Assembly: GCA_916613615.1 (NCBI GenBank)
Contig: OU744731.1
Coordinates: 17,826,328-17,890,327, forward strand
Direction: 5' to 3'
DNA from: Steromphala cineraria
Taxonomy: Eukaryota; Mollusca; Gastropoda; Trochida; Trochidae
Length of the DNA: 64,000 bases
Shown here: piece by piece, positions 24,318-36,249 of the stretch
How the letters are laid out: each line of letters starts with the position of its first letter
Position numbering within the stretch: position 1 is the stretch's first letter
Translations under genes and position numbers: made by a program
The notes under the pieces: generated by a model
Told to the model about the DNA's origin: nothing
The model's database searches: none
Seen by the model: only the letters and a program-made list of their open reading frames with translations

Positions 24318-26210
24318 TGATTGATACCCTTTGGTTGCGTTTTTGCTATGTTTATTTGTCTCTTTGGTTCCTGCGATTTTTTGGCTCGTTTTTGAGTGTG
24401 ACTGTTTAATTTCTGAGCAGGAACTTTTTGTCGTGTCTACATGTGATGACTTATTTGTTACGTTGGTGAAGGGTTGCCATTTGAGGTTTGTATATGATAT
24501 TTGTTTTCAGATATCGAGAGGCTGCATCTTTTGCTTGTGTTTGAGTTTGGTTTTGCTTTCCCAATAACTTACCATTCCGTGTTTTCATCTTTTAGTTGCG
24601 TTTGAAAAATGAACATTCAAATTTTAAAATTGTAGTAAGTACATCAGGTATGATCCTCAGAAGACGGATTCTTTCAAATCACTTGTAGATGGTTACTCAG
24701 CTGTACATACTAGCTACTGTCGTTACATTCTCTCCTTGCACTTATTGCGAATAAAAATCACTTTGACATTTTTGATGACCTCAGAGCATGATACAAATGG
24801 TTGCGTTGACTTACAATAGACTGAATCAACAATTTACCATCCGTTTACCTTTAGTCATGAAGCAAATGTGACAAATTGTTAACATTTATGAAAGTGTCAT
24901 GATGATGAATAAAGAGACGACAGTAAACGTGATTCTCTCTCTAAATATAACCTTATCTCAGCCTACAACATTTCCATGTTTTTGAAGCCATTACATACAT
25001 TTATATTCTAGTTGTTGATGATTTGGTAATTGTATAGTAAATCAAAGAAACCCTTACACTATATCATGTTTCAGGAGATATACTATATGCTAACGATAAA
25101 GCTCACCATAATAATAACATCGTGTCATTCAAAATCTGATGTGATGTATGACACGTTTTTATCTTAAGTTGTGTAATATACAACTTTTGATTAAGTGATA
25201 ACCTATTGGAAGTTAATGTATCATGCCATTAGTGATGATATTACAATTTACTGTTTGCTGTTGACTGTTATTGAATTTGATTTTGCACAGGCAAGAGATT
25301 ACAATTTGACAGTGGTGTCTATATGCACATGTTCTGTTTTATGCATAGATGAGAAAAGAAAACAAAACATTGATAAGAAATGATTACCATTATTTGATTA
25401 TTTTAGTGTACTGTTTATAAACAAATGTTCATTTAAATATTGTCAAAACATGGACATATTGGTGAAAATATTAGTTTTTTCAAAATTTTGACAGTTTGAA
25501 AATACCACATCTTTTCCCTTGAATTTGGGATTTTAAAAAATAGATTTCAGCATGTCTTGACATTCAACGGTAATTGACATCGATACTGCACCATGAAAAG
25601 ATGCATGTGTTCATTATCTATGGCTTAACGTTATTATGGGAGTTCGTAGACTCGTTTAGTCAGCTATTTAAAGCTAAATTATGGCAGACATGCAAATCTG
25701 TACAAGATAAACAATTTCACAGAAAGGTTGGCACACATATGGTTCACCTTTTTGAAACTATATATGAGTAAGTGCTTTTTATAATCAACATTAAGTTGTT
25801 GCTTTAAGTCGACATCAATTATTTCGACACAAAATAAACTAAATGGGAATAATAAGGTAAAAAAGGGATTTTTAAATTTAATTTTCATTTCATGTTGATG
25901 GCAGTAATGTCAAAAAATTAAAATCGCAAACAATTTAACATATACATAGTCAAAAACGTGTTGCAACCCCTCTGTTTAAAAGGGAATGATAGTTTTGATG
26001 AGTATCATCACATGAAATTAAACAATTGAAAGATTGAAAAGCATTCAATGGACTAAATGGCCACTCTCTGACCCCATGGTATATCAAAATATTGCTCTCA
26101 ATTATTATTATAGACCACGATCTAAATAAGGTCAAAATTCAAATGCTAATTGCGAAACAATGGCTGAGATTGATTTAAAGGATCATTCAGGGACTTGAAT
26201 ACAAAAACAG

Positions 26211-27271
26211 TCAGTATCGCGAACTTCCAGCATGTACGTCAATGACAGCTTGAAGTCGTCGACTCATACCCCTCTACCAGACGTTGAAATCGCTCTTATG
26301 GCAATCACTGTCATCCCTCGTGTAATGCCGCTTCCACGTCATGCAAGTTTTGAGGAGGAGGATCCCTGTGTTGTACCAGTCGCCCAAAAATGTCCCAAAC
26401 TTATTCAAGCGGATTGAGATCTGGACTCACTGCAGGCCACGGAAGCTGTGTCAGGTCATTGTTCAGGATTACCTGCCTGACAGCTTGTGAACGATTCAGT
26501 CTAGTATAATTTTCTATGTAAATAGGTCCTGTTGCAGGTGCATGGTTGTCGAAATGGGGACGACAACAGATTCAAGGACTTCCTGGATATAGCAATCTCC
26601 TGTCAATCAATCACTTAATCAATTTTTATTCAGGAGGAAAGCCATAGGCCCATGTATAATTCGTTATATACATTTACTGTGAAGTTCCCTAGTATAGTCA
26701 GAAGATCAAGTTTGCAGTCAAATGAGAATCACCCAAATATCATTACAGATCCCCCGCAATAAGGTAATGTTGGCTGGATGTTTCGTGGTGCATGCGCTGT
26801 TCCTTGACGCTTCTAAACCCTGATCCTGCCATATACAGTGTACAGAAGAGTACTTTGAAATTTCGTCTTAAATTCCACCCAAGTCATTCTTTACACAATG
26901 CCAGACGCAACTGCTTGTGGTTGTTAATGAGTTTCAGTTTCTTGATTACTCCTCTGGACTTCGATCCAGCGGCCTTTAGTCGATTTCTGACAATTTGGTG
27001 ACTAAACTGACGGTGATGAAGTAATTGGCGTTTTAGGGTTTTATTGGAAGCAAAGTATACCTTCTTAAAAGCCTTAGCTATGATCTATCCTCTCTCATGG
27101 AGGTGATACGTGTTTTGGCTGAGGGCGTGCGTTCTTCACGTCATTAGTTCGTGCCTGTTTTCTGGCTTAACGACTTTTAGTAGAGTAACGACATCCAGTT
27201 CTTTTGGAAATAATATAAGAAAGAGCCATAATCTACCACTTGACAGCATCTGACATTCTATCATCAGGCAT
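26211..27271 (-). pseudogene. Tc1-family transposase, nearly full length but dead
   Basis: Read on the minus strand from ATG at 27271 to TGA at 26211, the translation follows a Tc1 DDE transposase from end to end once stops and frameshifts are allowed. The N-terminal helix-turn-helix region ends in a linker like TNDVKNARPQP (near 27140). Next come IVRNRLKAAGSKSRG (near 26985), then a middle part with VLF but without the TDES motif that carries the first catalytic Asp. EVLESVVVPISTTMHLQQD follows (second Asp near 26527), then LPWPAVSPDLNPLE (third acidic residue at 26404). The C-terminal GMSRRLQAVIDVHAGSSRY is reached after a frameshift. A stop directly follows the catalytic Glu, and a LINE tail interrupts the gene near 26600-26740. 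Net length is near 310 codons against about 340 in the family. Terminal inverted repeats were not identified. Confidence 0.88.
26600..26740 (-). mobile_element. LINE 3' tail fragment inside the Tc1 transposase
   Basis: On the minus strand the fragment ends GGGCCTATGGC...AATAAAAATTGATT followed by GATT-type repeats. This resembles the end of the LINE at 2988-3800 (GGCCTGTGGCC...AATAAAAATTG). It separates parts of the transposase that should be close to each other, and about 30 expected codons are missing at the junction. Exact boundaries and target duplication are not resolved. Confidence 0.55.
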
Positions 27272-27279
27272 TCTGGTTT

Positions 27280-28480
27280 TCAATGGCTAAAACGGCTTGT
27301 ATTAATGTTTTTTTATAACCAAAATTGATCACAAACCCTTACTGCCAATTTCGGAAATTGTCGAGAGTAAAGTGCACGTGCAGCTTGTCGCTTGTTGATA
27401 TGAATAATATCCCAATAAACACATGATAAAATCAACGGGTGTTTGGTTTGTGCCGCAAAAACGTAACTATTATTTTGGGGTGTCAATGGGTTATTTCCTT
27501 TGCAGTTTTTTACATTTTGAAAGAATTTTTAAAAAATATATTCACTGAGTTCGCATTATTTATGAATATATGGATCTGTAATAGACTTGATTTCTTCGTC
27601 ATTGTCAACTATAGGTTATTCTATTTCAAAATAAAACTATCAACTAAAAACAGATGAATTAAGAATGGTAATAACAGACTACATTTAAAAAGGGATGCCT
27701 GAAAAGGTGAATCAAAACATGACAGAAATCTACTTTACTTTAAGTTATTGTATCATTTCAAAGCAATGACATTAGTGAAATATATTGTTTCAGAAAGCAG
27801 AATACTTACGTCAAGGATATATTGACACGGACAAATGTCATTTGTCGCTAAGAGTTATGTAAATAGACAAGAAAAATATTTTTTACCTTGATACTGGAAA
27901 AATAGGAACATATTAATTCTATCTGTGTTGCATCGGAAGGTTGCTGCTAAGAAATAAAGTTCCATTCAAATAATTTTAAGAGACCTTTATACGCTTCATG
28001 CGTTTTAAACGATTCTAACAATAATAGAATTGTTTTTTACATTTCAACACAAAACCTCTGTCTATAATGTCACAGTTACCGTAAACTTTGTCATTTCAGC
28101 AGTTGGAAGCTTTAAATTTGCGATATAATTAATTATAAGCTCTTGTATCAATGTTAAAAATCATTATTCTTTTAATATTCGTATAAATGTGAATGAAGTA
28201 ATGTTATTAGACAAATTTCATAACTTTTAAGCATTTCTTACACTGTTTCGTTAAATATGCCTTCTTATTTATAGATTTCCTTTTCATTACGAGAACATGT
28301 ACTTGACAAGAACGTATCATTACTTTCCTGAACAATAATTAGAAGAAAAAAGTTGCGTTTGTAAAATTTCCAGATTCATTGTTATTCATCGCACGCAAAT
28401 TTAGTTTAAAACCAACGGCGCTAGTTCATGAAGTATTGTTGACACAGCCATTAGGTATCTTATACATCTTATAAGTCAAA
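27280..28480. other. AT-rich DNA without recognised features
   Basis: Lies upstream of the dead transposase and may include its 5' flank and terminal repeat, but no matching inverted repeat was found on the other side. The open frame at 27439-27657 shows no family resemblance. Confidence 0.45.
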
Positions 28481-28486
28481 ACTTAA

Positions 28487-28770
28487 AGGGGCAGTAGCAC
28501 ATTTTAGGGGGAATATAAGGTGATATCAGGAAAATAAAAATAAATGGTTTCAATTGAAAGACAATGTATTTAAGCTAAATGAAGCAGTAATAATTCAGAT
28601 TTGTAACTTAAAAGTTTAGCCATTTTTCTTGTACAAAAGGATTTTATGTGAATCCTAATACTTTATCCTCTGACTATGGATGATTGGTTTGTGTAATGAG
28701 ATTGTTGACACTGTCAATATAATACATTTAGAATTAACTTACAACTATAAGTGAAATATTTAAAATAAAA
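28487..28770. mobile_element. piggyBac-type MITE, copy 3, right end lost
   Basis: The left end is intact: TTAA at 28483-28486 followed by AGGGGCAGTAGCAC. Interior blocks GAATATAAGGTGATATCAGG, GAAAGACAATGTATTTAAGC and CTATGGATGATTGGTTTGTG match the other copies. Similarity fades after about 28770 and no CTGCCCCTTTAA-like right end is visible. Confidence 0.75.
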
Positions 28771-28779
28771 AAATGCTTT

Positions 28780-29380
28780 AGAAAGTTTTACTAATTTCGC
28801 AAAAGAATAAGTGTATTGTCGACATAAAAAATAAATTACTACTGAAGGGTAATAGTACTGATTATTTTACCGAAAAAAGAATTGCTTTTGTATCAAAACA
28901 TTATGAAAAACTTTTGGTCTGAGAGGTTGAATATACATTTTTGTTAAAAGGTAGATGTTCAAAGATCAAATAGTCTTTCTCCTGCTGCCAAATAAAGAAC
29001 CAACATATTGTTGAAATTTCCTACTTTTCTTCATCAATTGTTGCAATTTATAAAGACTCAGTCGTTTCTGTCGATTTTAATCCACTAATTAAAAAGTTCG
29101 CTTTAATTTACAGTGATCATAACTGTAAATACTGATATAATCAGGCAACTTTTACTTAATTGTCCTTTTCCCCACAATAATGGATTTAGGTATTTCCTGA
29201 CAAATATGAATGGTTTACATCTATATCTCAACTGATTTTGTGTTTTATTAGGATAAGATCAACCGGAAGAGCTTTTTTTTACAATTAAATCATACAGAAT
29301 ATTTTAATATTAGTTTACGCAAGTTGGTTTAGTAAATCAACATTTCAAGTCAATGCAAACAGTTAATATTAGATTATCTC
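28780..29380. other. AT-rich DNA without recognised features
   Basis: No gene or repeat could be supported. Weak similarity to the sequence before Q2 (35170-35335) is possible. Confidence 0.4.
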
Positions 29381-29384
29381 AGGA

Positions 29385-29580
29385 TCGACAAGAACAAATT
29401 CGTTAAAAGGGTAATTGATATTCTTCCGTCATTTCTTCATGTTCTGGAGCATTGCTTAACTAGATATTTACATGAATAACATTTGTATTGATTGGGTTGA
29501 AGCCAAAATTGGTTACTGGGCGAGTAGGTTACACAGTAAAAGGTTTCACAGTATTACTGCCTAATTCCGATGTTGTCACG
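29385..29580. repeat. Q block, copy Q1
   Basis: Matches 35335-35530 in order: GATCGACAAGAACAAATTCG / GATCAACAAGAACAAATTTG, then AGGGTAATTGATATTC / AGGGTATTTGATATTC, then TTCTGGAGCA, TGATTGG, GGTTACTGGGCGAGTAGG / GATTACTAGGTGACCAGG. Non-coding in all frames. Confidence 0.75.
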
Positions 29581-29589
29581 GTATATACA

Positions 29590-29611
29590 AATATATATAT
29601 ATATATATATT
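29590..29611. repeat. (AT)n microsatellite
   Basis: Eleven alternating AT units. Confidence 0.95.
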
Positions 29612-29619
29612 TCCCTTAA

Positions 29620-31725
29620 AAGAATGCCATAAGTTTGATATTGAGCTGTATTGCACTCAGTTTAATTATCCTAATTACTCTATCAAGCTGTGTCTTTGTC
29701 CATAATCATTATCAAATCAATTTTGGAAACTGAACATGCATCAAGCAAGTCAGTTAATAAAATCTGCTTCTTGGTAAAGATAGGTATACACATAAATATC
29801 ACAAATATGTTTTCTTTGGAGTAATGCCTCCAAACGAAGGTTGGATTGTTTAAATATTAATATAAAACATCATATTTCTCTATTATAAGTTATTTAGTAT
29901 AAATTGATTTTTTGGTTTATGGTTTTATAAAAGATTAACCAGATAGAGTGAATATGATCTGCATTGCATTTATTCAATGAACATTCTTAACGTTTTAGAT
30001 ATTTTATTAATCTGCAAACATTTTACAAATACATTTTATTATCAAGAAGCGTTCAGAACAAATTTTCCCCATATAGTAATGATTATTACATGAGCAATGA
30101 CCCGTAAATATTAATTGTTAAGCAATAATTGTATGGATGCATTTCTTATAGACTGTGGAAATGATTCAAATATGAGTCAGTCAATTAAGCATAATGCTGA
30201 AAAAATATATATTACATATATCACTAAAATTAAATATTTGATTTTGTAACGTCTCCAGTCTTAATTTTCATTCATTATTTATATACTTCGGTTGACCGAA
30301 TGCGTTATCAAAAATGTAAAATGACCGTTAGGTATTAGGTATTCCTTTTCATTTTTGTCTGATAGGTGCGAGAAACTCAAAACAAAAGGGAAATCAATCC
30401 AAAGCTTGAAATTATTACAAAACAGGTTACATGTAACACAGAACTGTGGATTTTAACACGCAATCTGTCTTTAAAGATCTAGATCGATGCTTATAAAACC
30501 CCTGTTAAAATAAAACGATTTCCCTGATTTCCTGCAGATTCCCTGAGGTATACACATATGAAATCATATGAAACATTTCAGCCGATGATAAAATCAGAAA
30601 CGCCTAAAAAGGTGATTGTTGTTCCCGATGCCTTTGAAATGACTCAGTCTGTTCTTGATCAATGACAAAATTTAAACAAGATTATAGTGCAAGATTTCTG
30701 CTGCAAAACATGCATGATCCCTTGGAAATTATAAAAACAAGGTGGCAAAATGAAGCCAAGGTTTTCAATTTGTTTTTTAAAATCAACTAAAAAAAGAATA
30801 CATCCAGAAAAATAAGATGGATTAGAAAAGATATTCAAAAACTTACATACATGTGTGTAAAGTGTAAAATCATCAATAAAATCATAACTAAATGCGATTA
30901 AGTATATATCAACCTTTCTTCCTTTGTCCTGGTTAAAATGTCAAAAGTTAGACTATTTCACATTCTAAATTATCGAAGTAAACTAATTAGAACAATTCGA
31001 ATGGTCTCATTTAATTGACTCTTCTGGTTTGGTCCACATGATCTTATCAACAGAAGCATTAGGAATATCGCATCTGTATATATCGTTTGTAATTTCTCTG
31101 CACACATATTTTATGCAGTACTCCTTGTGAAAAAAAGATATTTTCCAACAGTTAAAACACTAACATTCCTCTATCACGGAGCTTATTCTGTTATTATCAT
31201 CTTGTTGAATATAGTTTCTTTGTGATTAAATTAGATTATTCAATATCCAATTAATGCTTCTGTGCATACGGATTAATTTCATCCATTTGCTCTGAAATCT
31301 ATCTATCTATCATGCTCCTGAATATTTTGAGCATGTGTTGACTGTCAACACAAAATGACATTGATTGATAGACTGTGCCATAATAAGATGTTAACGTTCA
31401 TCATATATTGGTTTACATTATTATCTGGTCGTCGACGACTTGTCAGTTTTCTATTTTAGCTCAAATAATGGCATTAATGCAAATATAAAAAGGTTAACTG
31501 TGTACAAAACTCGTTACAAAGTTTTGATTGACATAAATGAAATGTTGTTACGATTGTGCCTTTCCAATGAGCAGTAATTCAAAACCTGTCATTTTCAGTT
31601 GGCAGTATCAATGTTTGACAATATAAGATGTTGAAAATAATGAGCGGGCAGCACATGTGGTGCTTAAATTCATTGTGATCTTAAGTTACTGAAACTTTAA
31701 AAAAAGATGTGTATGTCTGACAAGT
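29620..31725. other. AT-rich DNA without recognised features
   Basis: No open frame of interest, RNA gene or repeat array was seen. Confidence 0.5.
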
Positions 31726-31729
31726 AATA

Positions 31730-31867
31730 GATATACCCACACTTCCCGAGATGTATCGCTCAATATACCTCCTGTTTGAATCTTGCGTAGCGTAGCGGAG
31801 CGGAGGATCTACGATTCAAACAGGAGGTGTATTGAGCGATGCACCGAGGGCAGGGTGGATATATCTG
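31730..31867. mobile_element. Fold-back element with 50-bp hairpin arms
   Basis: An inverted repeat with inner arms of 30 bp at 31753-31782 and 31813-31842 matches at 28 of 30 positions (GATTCAAACAGGAGGTRTAT). It extends with more mismatches to about 31730 and 31867 (GATATACCCAC against GTGGATATATC). The 30-nt loop is unusually GC-rich and carries GCGTAGCGTAGCGGAGCGGA. No coding content. Target duplication is unclear. Confidence 0.8.
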
Positions 31868-31869
31868 AC

Positions 31870-34540
31870 TCATACCCCTCTCCGGTCGAGTTATATTTGT
31901 CGAAAACAGGTATCCACCCTTCTCTATGTATACATGTCTTGACCTAACTAGATCAAAAGTATTAACAACACTCTTCTTATTACGTGTTAAAACATAAATT
32001 GACTTCATTACATTAAAATTTGAACAAACAAGTATCTATACTTTGGTTTATTTAGGAAAATACAACAACCTAGACATGGCATGATTCCCTTTTTGGTCGT
32101 TAACAATTCTCAAAAATTCTACATGTTACAACTCTGTTGATTTGCCAAAAGTAATTTTTTTTACACCTGACTTTATTTGGGTGTGCAAAAAAGAATAGGT
32201 GTATTAGAAAAGTTGTGGTGCATCGATCAATAACCTACAGTTAGAAGAAAGGTAACCATAGCAACGAGAACGAATAATTATTTCAAACAAGAGAAATAAA
32301 GTTTGCCAATTAAAACAATCACTGATGTCTAAATGCAGGAAAAATTAACAGGTGAAATCTACTTGTAAGAACATAATTATTAGCTAGCTATTGCATGGCA
32401 CCTTACAGTGCTAAAAGCACTTTAAAAAAGTTTATTCTGTGTGTGAAATGTTTGATTGTTACTCCAATGAAATATGATTTTACCAACAAAAATAATTTGA
32501 GTCGACAACAGTTCGTCATTCTCATAATGTTTTTGCTACCTGAGCTTTTTAATGGTTAATTACTTGTCATGAAATTCGGTCATTTGATAGGATAATTGAA
32601 AACGTTAGTATCTTTTATTACGTCAAATGACAAAAACAATCGTGTTTCAGAGACCAAAATTATCTGGGCACAGGATGAAGCGAACATAATCTAATTGCTT
32701 TAGAATATCAATTCGTATTTGTAACGTTGTGTTTGTCTCTCCGAACTACCTGTGTATTTCAGGTGTGTCGTTTATTGGTAACAATGCACGATACCCTTAT
32801 TTCGAAATTTTGCCCTTTCTATCTTTGTTTCGTTCCCGAAACACCAACTACTTGTATGCGCATTTGGACAGTTTTGTTTGAGAGGTCTGTATACGAGAAA
32901 ATTCAAATTATTGATGTAACCTTGTGCAGTTTAATGGTCACATTTCCATGGTAAAAATTGTTTGATCCCCAAAACAGAGCAGATTTCGGACTTTGTCTCA
33001 TTTACATACATCAATAATTAAACTTTTATGCATATGAAAATATATCTCCAGGGTGTCAGTGTGAAATAAATATAAAAAAAAAGAAGAGAAAAGGGTTACT
33101 TAAATTAATAAACAAATGTAGAGGAATGGTAGTTTTAGCTTTATGTGTGTTTATAATTTTGTAAATTCTTTATATTGGTATTGGACGACGACTGGACCAA
33201 TTTAACTGATTATACACATCTTACATTCCTCCTTTGTAAAGACTTTCATTCGATCAAATAAAATCTTGCTTGTCAGAATAAGGTGACATATCCATGTCTC
33301 ATAAACATGTTGTTTATTTGTCCTTTAGCAAATCTTGCGAAATAATTAACAGTGTCAGAGCACCAGGAGACATTAAGATGCTGTCAATAACCTTTCAAAA
33401 CCCATGAGTGTCAATTGTTCAACTTTCGTTCCTTTGAATATTTTGTAAGAAGAAGCATGTTACCATGATTTATAATTTAAACTAATACAGAATAAATAGC
33501 TTAGACTTGACAAGATCATATCACAAAATGAAATATTATGTTCACAAAATGCATACTTATTTCATATTTTGATTTACTTTGTTTTGATTACAATTTCCTT
33601 CAATGTTTATAGCTTTCAAGATTGTTAATGTTTTGAGCATTATCCTTAATGAGACAAATTTGTTGATGTCTGATCAAAAACTAATGCATCGGTTCCTCAT
33701 ACAATATCAACGTCATAAAAAGAGAGAAACCTGTCAGGGATTCAAACCATGTCCAGACGTTTGTGATTATTATATAGAGCATACGCCAGGTAGTTGGAGT
33801 TCAGTCGCCGCATTGATATTGAGTAGATGTCTAGACCAATGACACCTGTCTGGAAGGAGTGAGATGATTTACAACTTGAAAACAGTTTTGGGAATTTTAC
33901 TTGATTTAAGATGTAAGTTATATTTAAAAAATTGATATTTGAAAAAAAAAAGATTCTTTTTTTAATAAGTTGTGTCTTAAAGTTTCAAAGCAAATGTTCA
34001 TCTTTTATACATCTTAATTTTTTTGTAATAATTGAATGCTATGAATTAAGCATTAGGATAATTTTCATATCAACCAATTCATCTTCTCTACTTGCTGGAA
34101 ACATAATATTGTTCTGCAATAGTTCTGTCAGGCATTACATCATAACCAGAACAGTATTGTTAAGAAATAAATGTTGCCAAGACCCTCATGTATTAAAGTA
34201 TGAATCAATGCTCTTATTTTAATAAGAGCATAAACAGGTTATTTATTTATATTGTTTTTTATTTTGTTAAGATTACATATCATTTAGTAATGTTTTCAAG
34301 AGACTTAAGGATAGGAAATCTGTGAAATCTGAATCAACACTCTGAACATCATGTACCTTATTTTGATAAGGGAATTATAGATGTAAACTCTTAAATATCT
34401 TTAACTCAATATAGGTATATCAATATGCCAAAATGTGAACCTTTTCCTAATTGGATTTTTTTCCTGTCTAGTCTTCATAGCCATTATTATATCATCGTTA
34501 TCTCCTAACGTCAGTAAATCATTATCGTTTTCACACCTTA
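31870..34540. other. AT-rich DNA without recognised features
   Basis: Contains open frames at 32727-32954 and 33603-33842 that do not resemble known proteins. A stretch near 33730-33760 (GGGATTCAAACC) recalls a tRNA T-arm on the minus strand, but no cloverleaf could be built. Confidence 0.45.
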
Positions 34541-34549
34541 AATCGATAT

Positions 34550-34680
34550 TAAGATTAGTCATTTCTACAGCGATTGACGTCATCCTGTGTATTAGATTTC
34601 TCAAAACATCCATTTTCAACAGACTGCATACAATGTAGTAGTGTTAAGAGCAGGAAGCTTCAGTTGTTTTTAGAAAGATC
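34550..34680. repeat. R block, copy R1, with TGACGTCA
   Basis: Shares TTTCTACAGCGATTGACGTC, TGTGTATTAGATTTC and AAGAGCAGGAAGCTTCAG with the R blocks at 37560 and 52980. The perfect CRE palindrome TGACGTCA is at 34575-34582. Not coding in a shared frame. Confidence 0.75.
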
Positions 34681-34689
34681 TCTTAGCTG

Positions 34690-35330
34690 TTTTTATTGAA
34701 TTGTTATATTGTGATTCATCAAAGTTTACTTTCACATTAAAAGCAATGAATCGGCAAATCAACAAATCCTATTATGAAAAAAAAAAGAATATAATTATAT
34801 GAAAATTAAGGTTACGATATGTCTGTGTCGTATCCACCCTTTCATTCTCTTTCAAGGCTTTAACAATGCAAGTATTACAAATTCAATTAATTTTAACGTA
34901 TGTCATATCTAACGCATACTTTTCATCATCACTGGGGGCCTAAGTTTCTGTTGGGAAAGGCTTACCTTTCTATTGCCCGAAATCTATTGTAAGGTTTAAA
35001 TGTACTTTTCTAGTTAATTAATTTTTCAAGAACCCAAAGTACAAAGCAAACGAATTGTTTATCACTATTTTCCTGAAAGACTTGTCGATAGTGTTAAAAA
35101 TGTTTGAGAATAAGGTCAAGATCATTGGAAATATTTCAGCTGAATTTTAAAAAACATCTTTTATCAAACCAACAAGGTTTATCTAACAGCAATAGTCACC
35201 ACTCCAAAACTTGATTTTTATAAATCTGTATATGTACTCAGATCTAATTGATTTTGACTTTTATTCAAATCCTGACAAGCATGTATTGATTCTGAGTTAA
35301 CAATAACAATGTTAAACATCAACGCCCACA
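34690..35330. other. AT-rich DNA between R1 and Q2
   Basis: No gene, RNA or repeat structure was recognised. Confidence 0.45.
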
Positions 35331-35334
35331 GACA

Positions 35335-35530
35335 CCATTAGATTTTCTAAGATCAACAAGAACAAATTTGTCACAAGGGTATTTGATATTCCACTGTTAT
35401 TTCAGTTGGCTTCTGGAGCACCGATTAAATAAATATTTACTAGGATAACAATTGCATTGATTGGTTGTAACAAGAATTGATTACTAGGTGACCAGGCCAC
35501 ACGGTCAGATTAACTTTCCGCACTAACACA
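35335..35530. repeat. Q block, copy Q2
   Basis: Second copy of the Q block described at 29385-29580. It lies about 0.4 kb before P2, placing Q, P, R and S in one order from 35.3 to 38.5 kb. Confidence 0.75.
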
Positions 35531-35939
35531 TTGACTTAGCAATGATTTAATCTCTGCATAGATAACTGTAGTCCCAACCAAAGCAATACAGATATCAAGT
35601 CTTTGAATGTTAAGCTAAGACATCTATTCACTTGGAAGATGATACATGAGACAAATATTAAGTCCTCTGTGGCAAAGTTTTATATATTTACTTTTTAGGT
35701 CAAAACTACAAAATTATTCACTAAAATCAAGCAACAGTCTTTAATCATGATAAAATCCAATTTCAAGTTTTTGTTTCTTTTTGCAAGTTTTTCAGAACAA
35801 GAACAGATAGAAATGGTTATAAACTCACATTTTCATATAGACTTCTCTACTGTATACCTAATATTTTAAAACCTTTTCCCCAAAACCAAAAAAAGTCATT
35901 TTAAAGGCATTCTATTCCAGCATTAATGATACGTTATCA

Positions 35940-36240
35940 TGGATTGATTCTTTTAGTTTATTCCATATCGGTTTCACGGATTTATGCATACAAGAAGATC
36001 ATTTCATCATTTTGCCCAGCACCGAGAGTTAGCGGATAACTGGAGGTATCAGCAATTGTGTGTCTACAGAAATCGTTATAGACGCCTGTGAGCACCGTCT
36101 AGTGACGTACATGTATGCTTCCTTGATTGAGTGTTAGACTTTGCTTTACTCTGTATCGACAAGGACTCTGTTGATATATGGGAATTGTGCCAGTGTGCTA
36201 CTGTTAAAATTGATATTTTGTCAGAGAAAAAACCCTGGAT
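35940..36240. repeat. P block, copy P2
   Basis: Similar to 44160-44470. Shared pieces include GGATTTATG, TACAAGAAGATC / TACAGGACCC, GGTATCAGCAATTGTGTGT / GGTATCAGTAGTTGTGTGT, TGACGTAC (36103-36110), TTAGACTTTGCTTT and GTTGATATATGGGAATTGTGCC / ATTGATATAAGAAGATTGTGCC. The frame at 36131-36364 is not open in the other copies. Confidence 0.75.
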
Positions 36241-36249
36241 GAAAAATAC

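Larger units (their letters stand above)
21260..26205. other. AT-rich DNA with no gene; one P block and one minisatellite
   Basis: Apart from the P block at 23630-23900 and the short 9-bp tandem repeat at 24286-24317, no feature could be supported. Open frames at 23319-23516, 24331-24567 and 25195-25383 are short, unlike known proteins, and rich in residues encoded by T-rich codons. Confidence 0.45.

Noticed and set aside
24331..24567. 78-codon frame rich in Leu, Phe, Val and Cys that could pass for a membrane protein
   Set aside because: T-rich DNA gives hydrophobic translations by default. There is no signal peptide logic, no splice context and no family match.
33725..33845. Possible minus-strand tRNA or tRNA-derived SINE (GGGATTCAAACC resembles a T-arm)
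   Set aside because: No matching acceptor stem, D-arm or anticodon arm could be placed, and no A box lies at the right distance.
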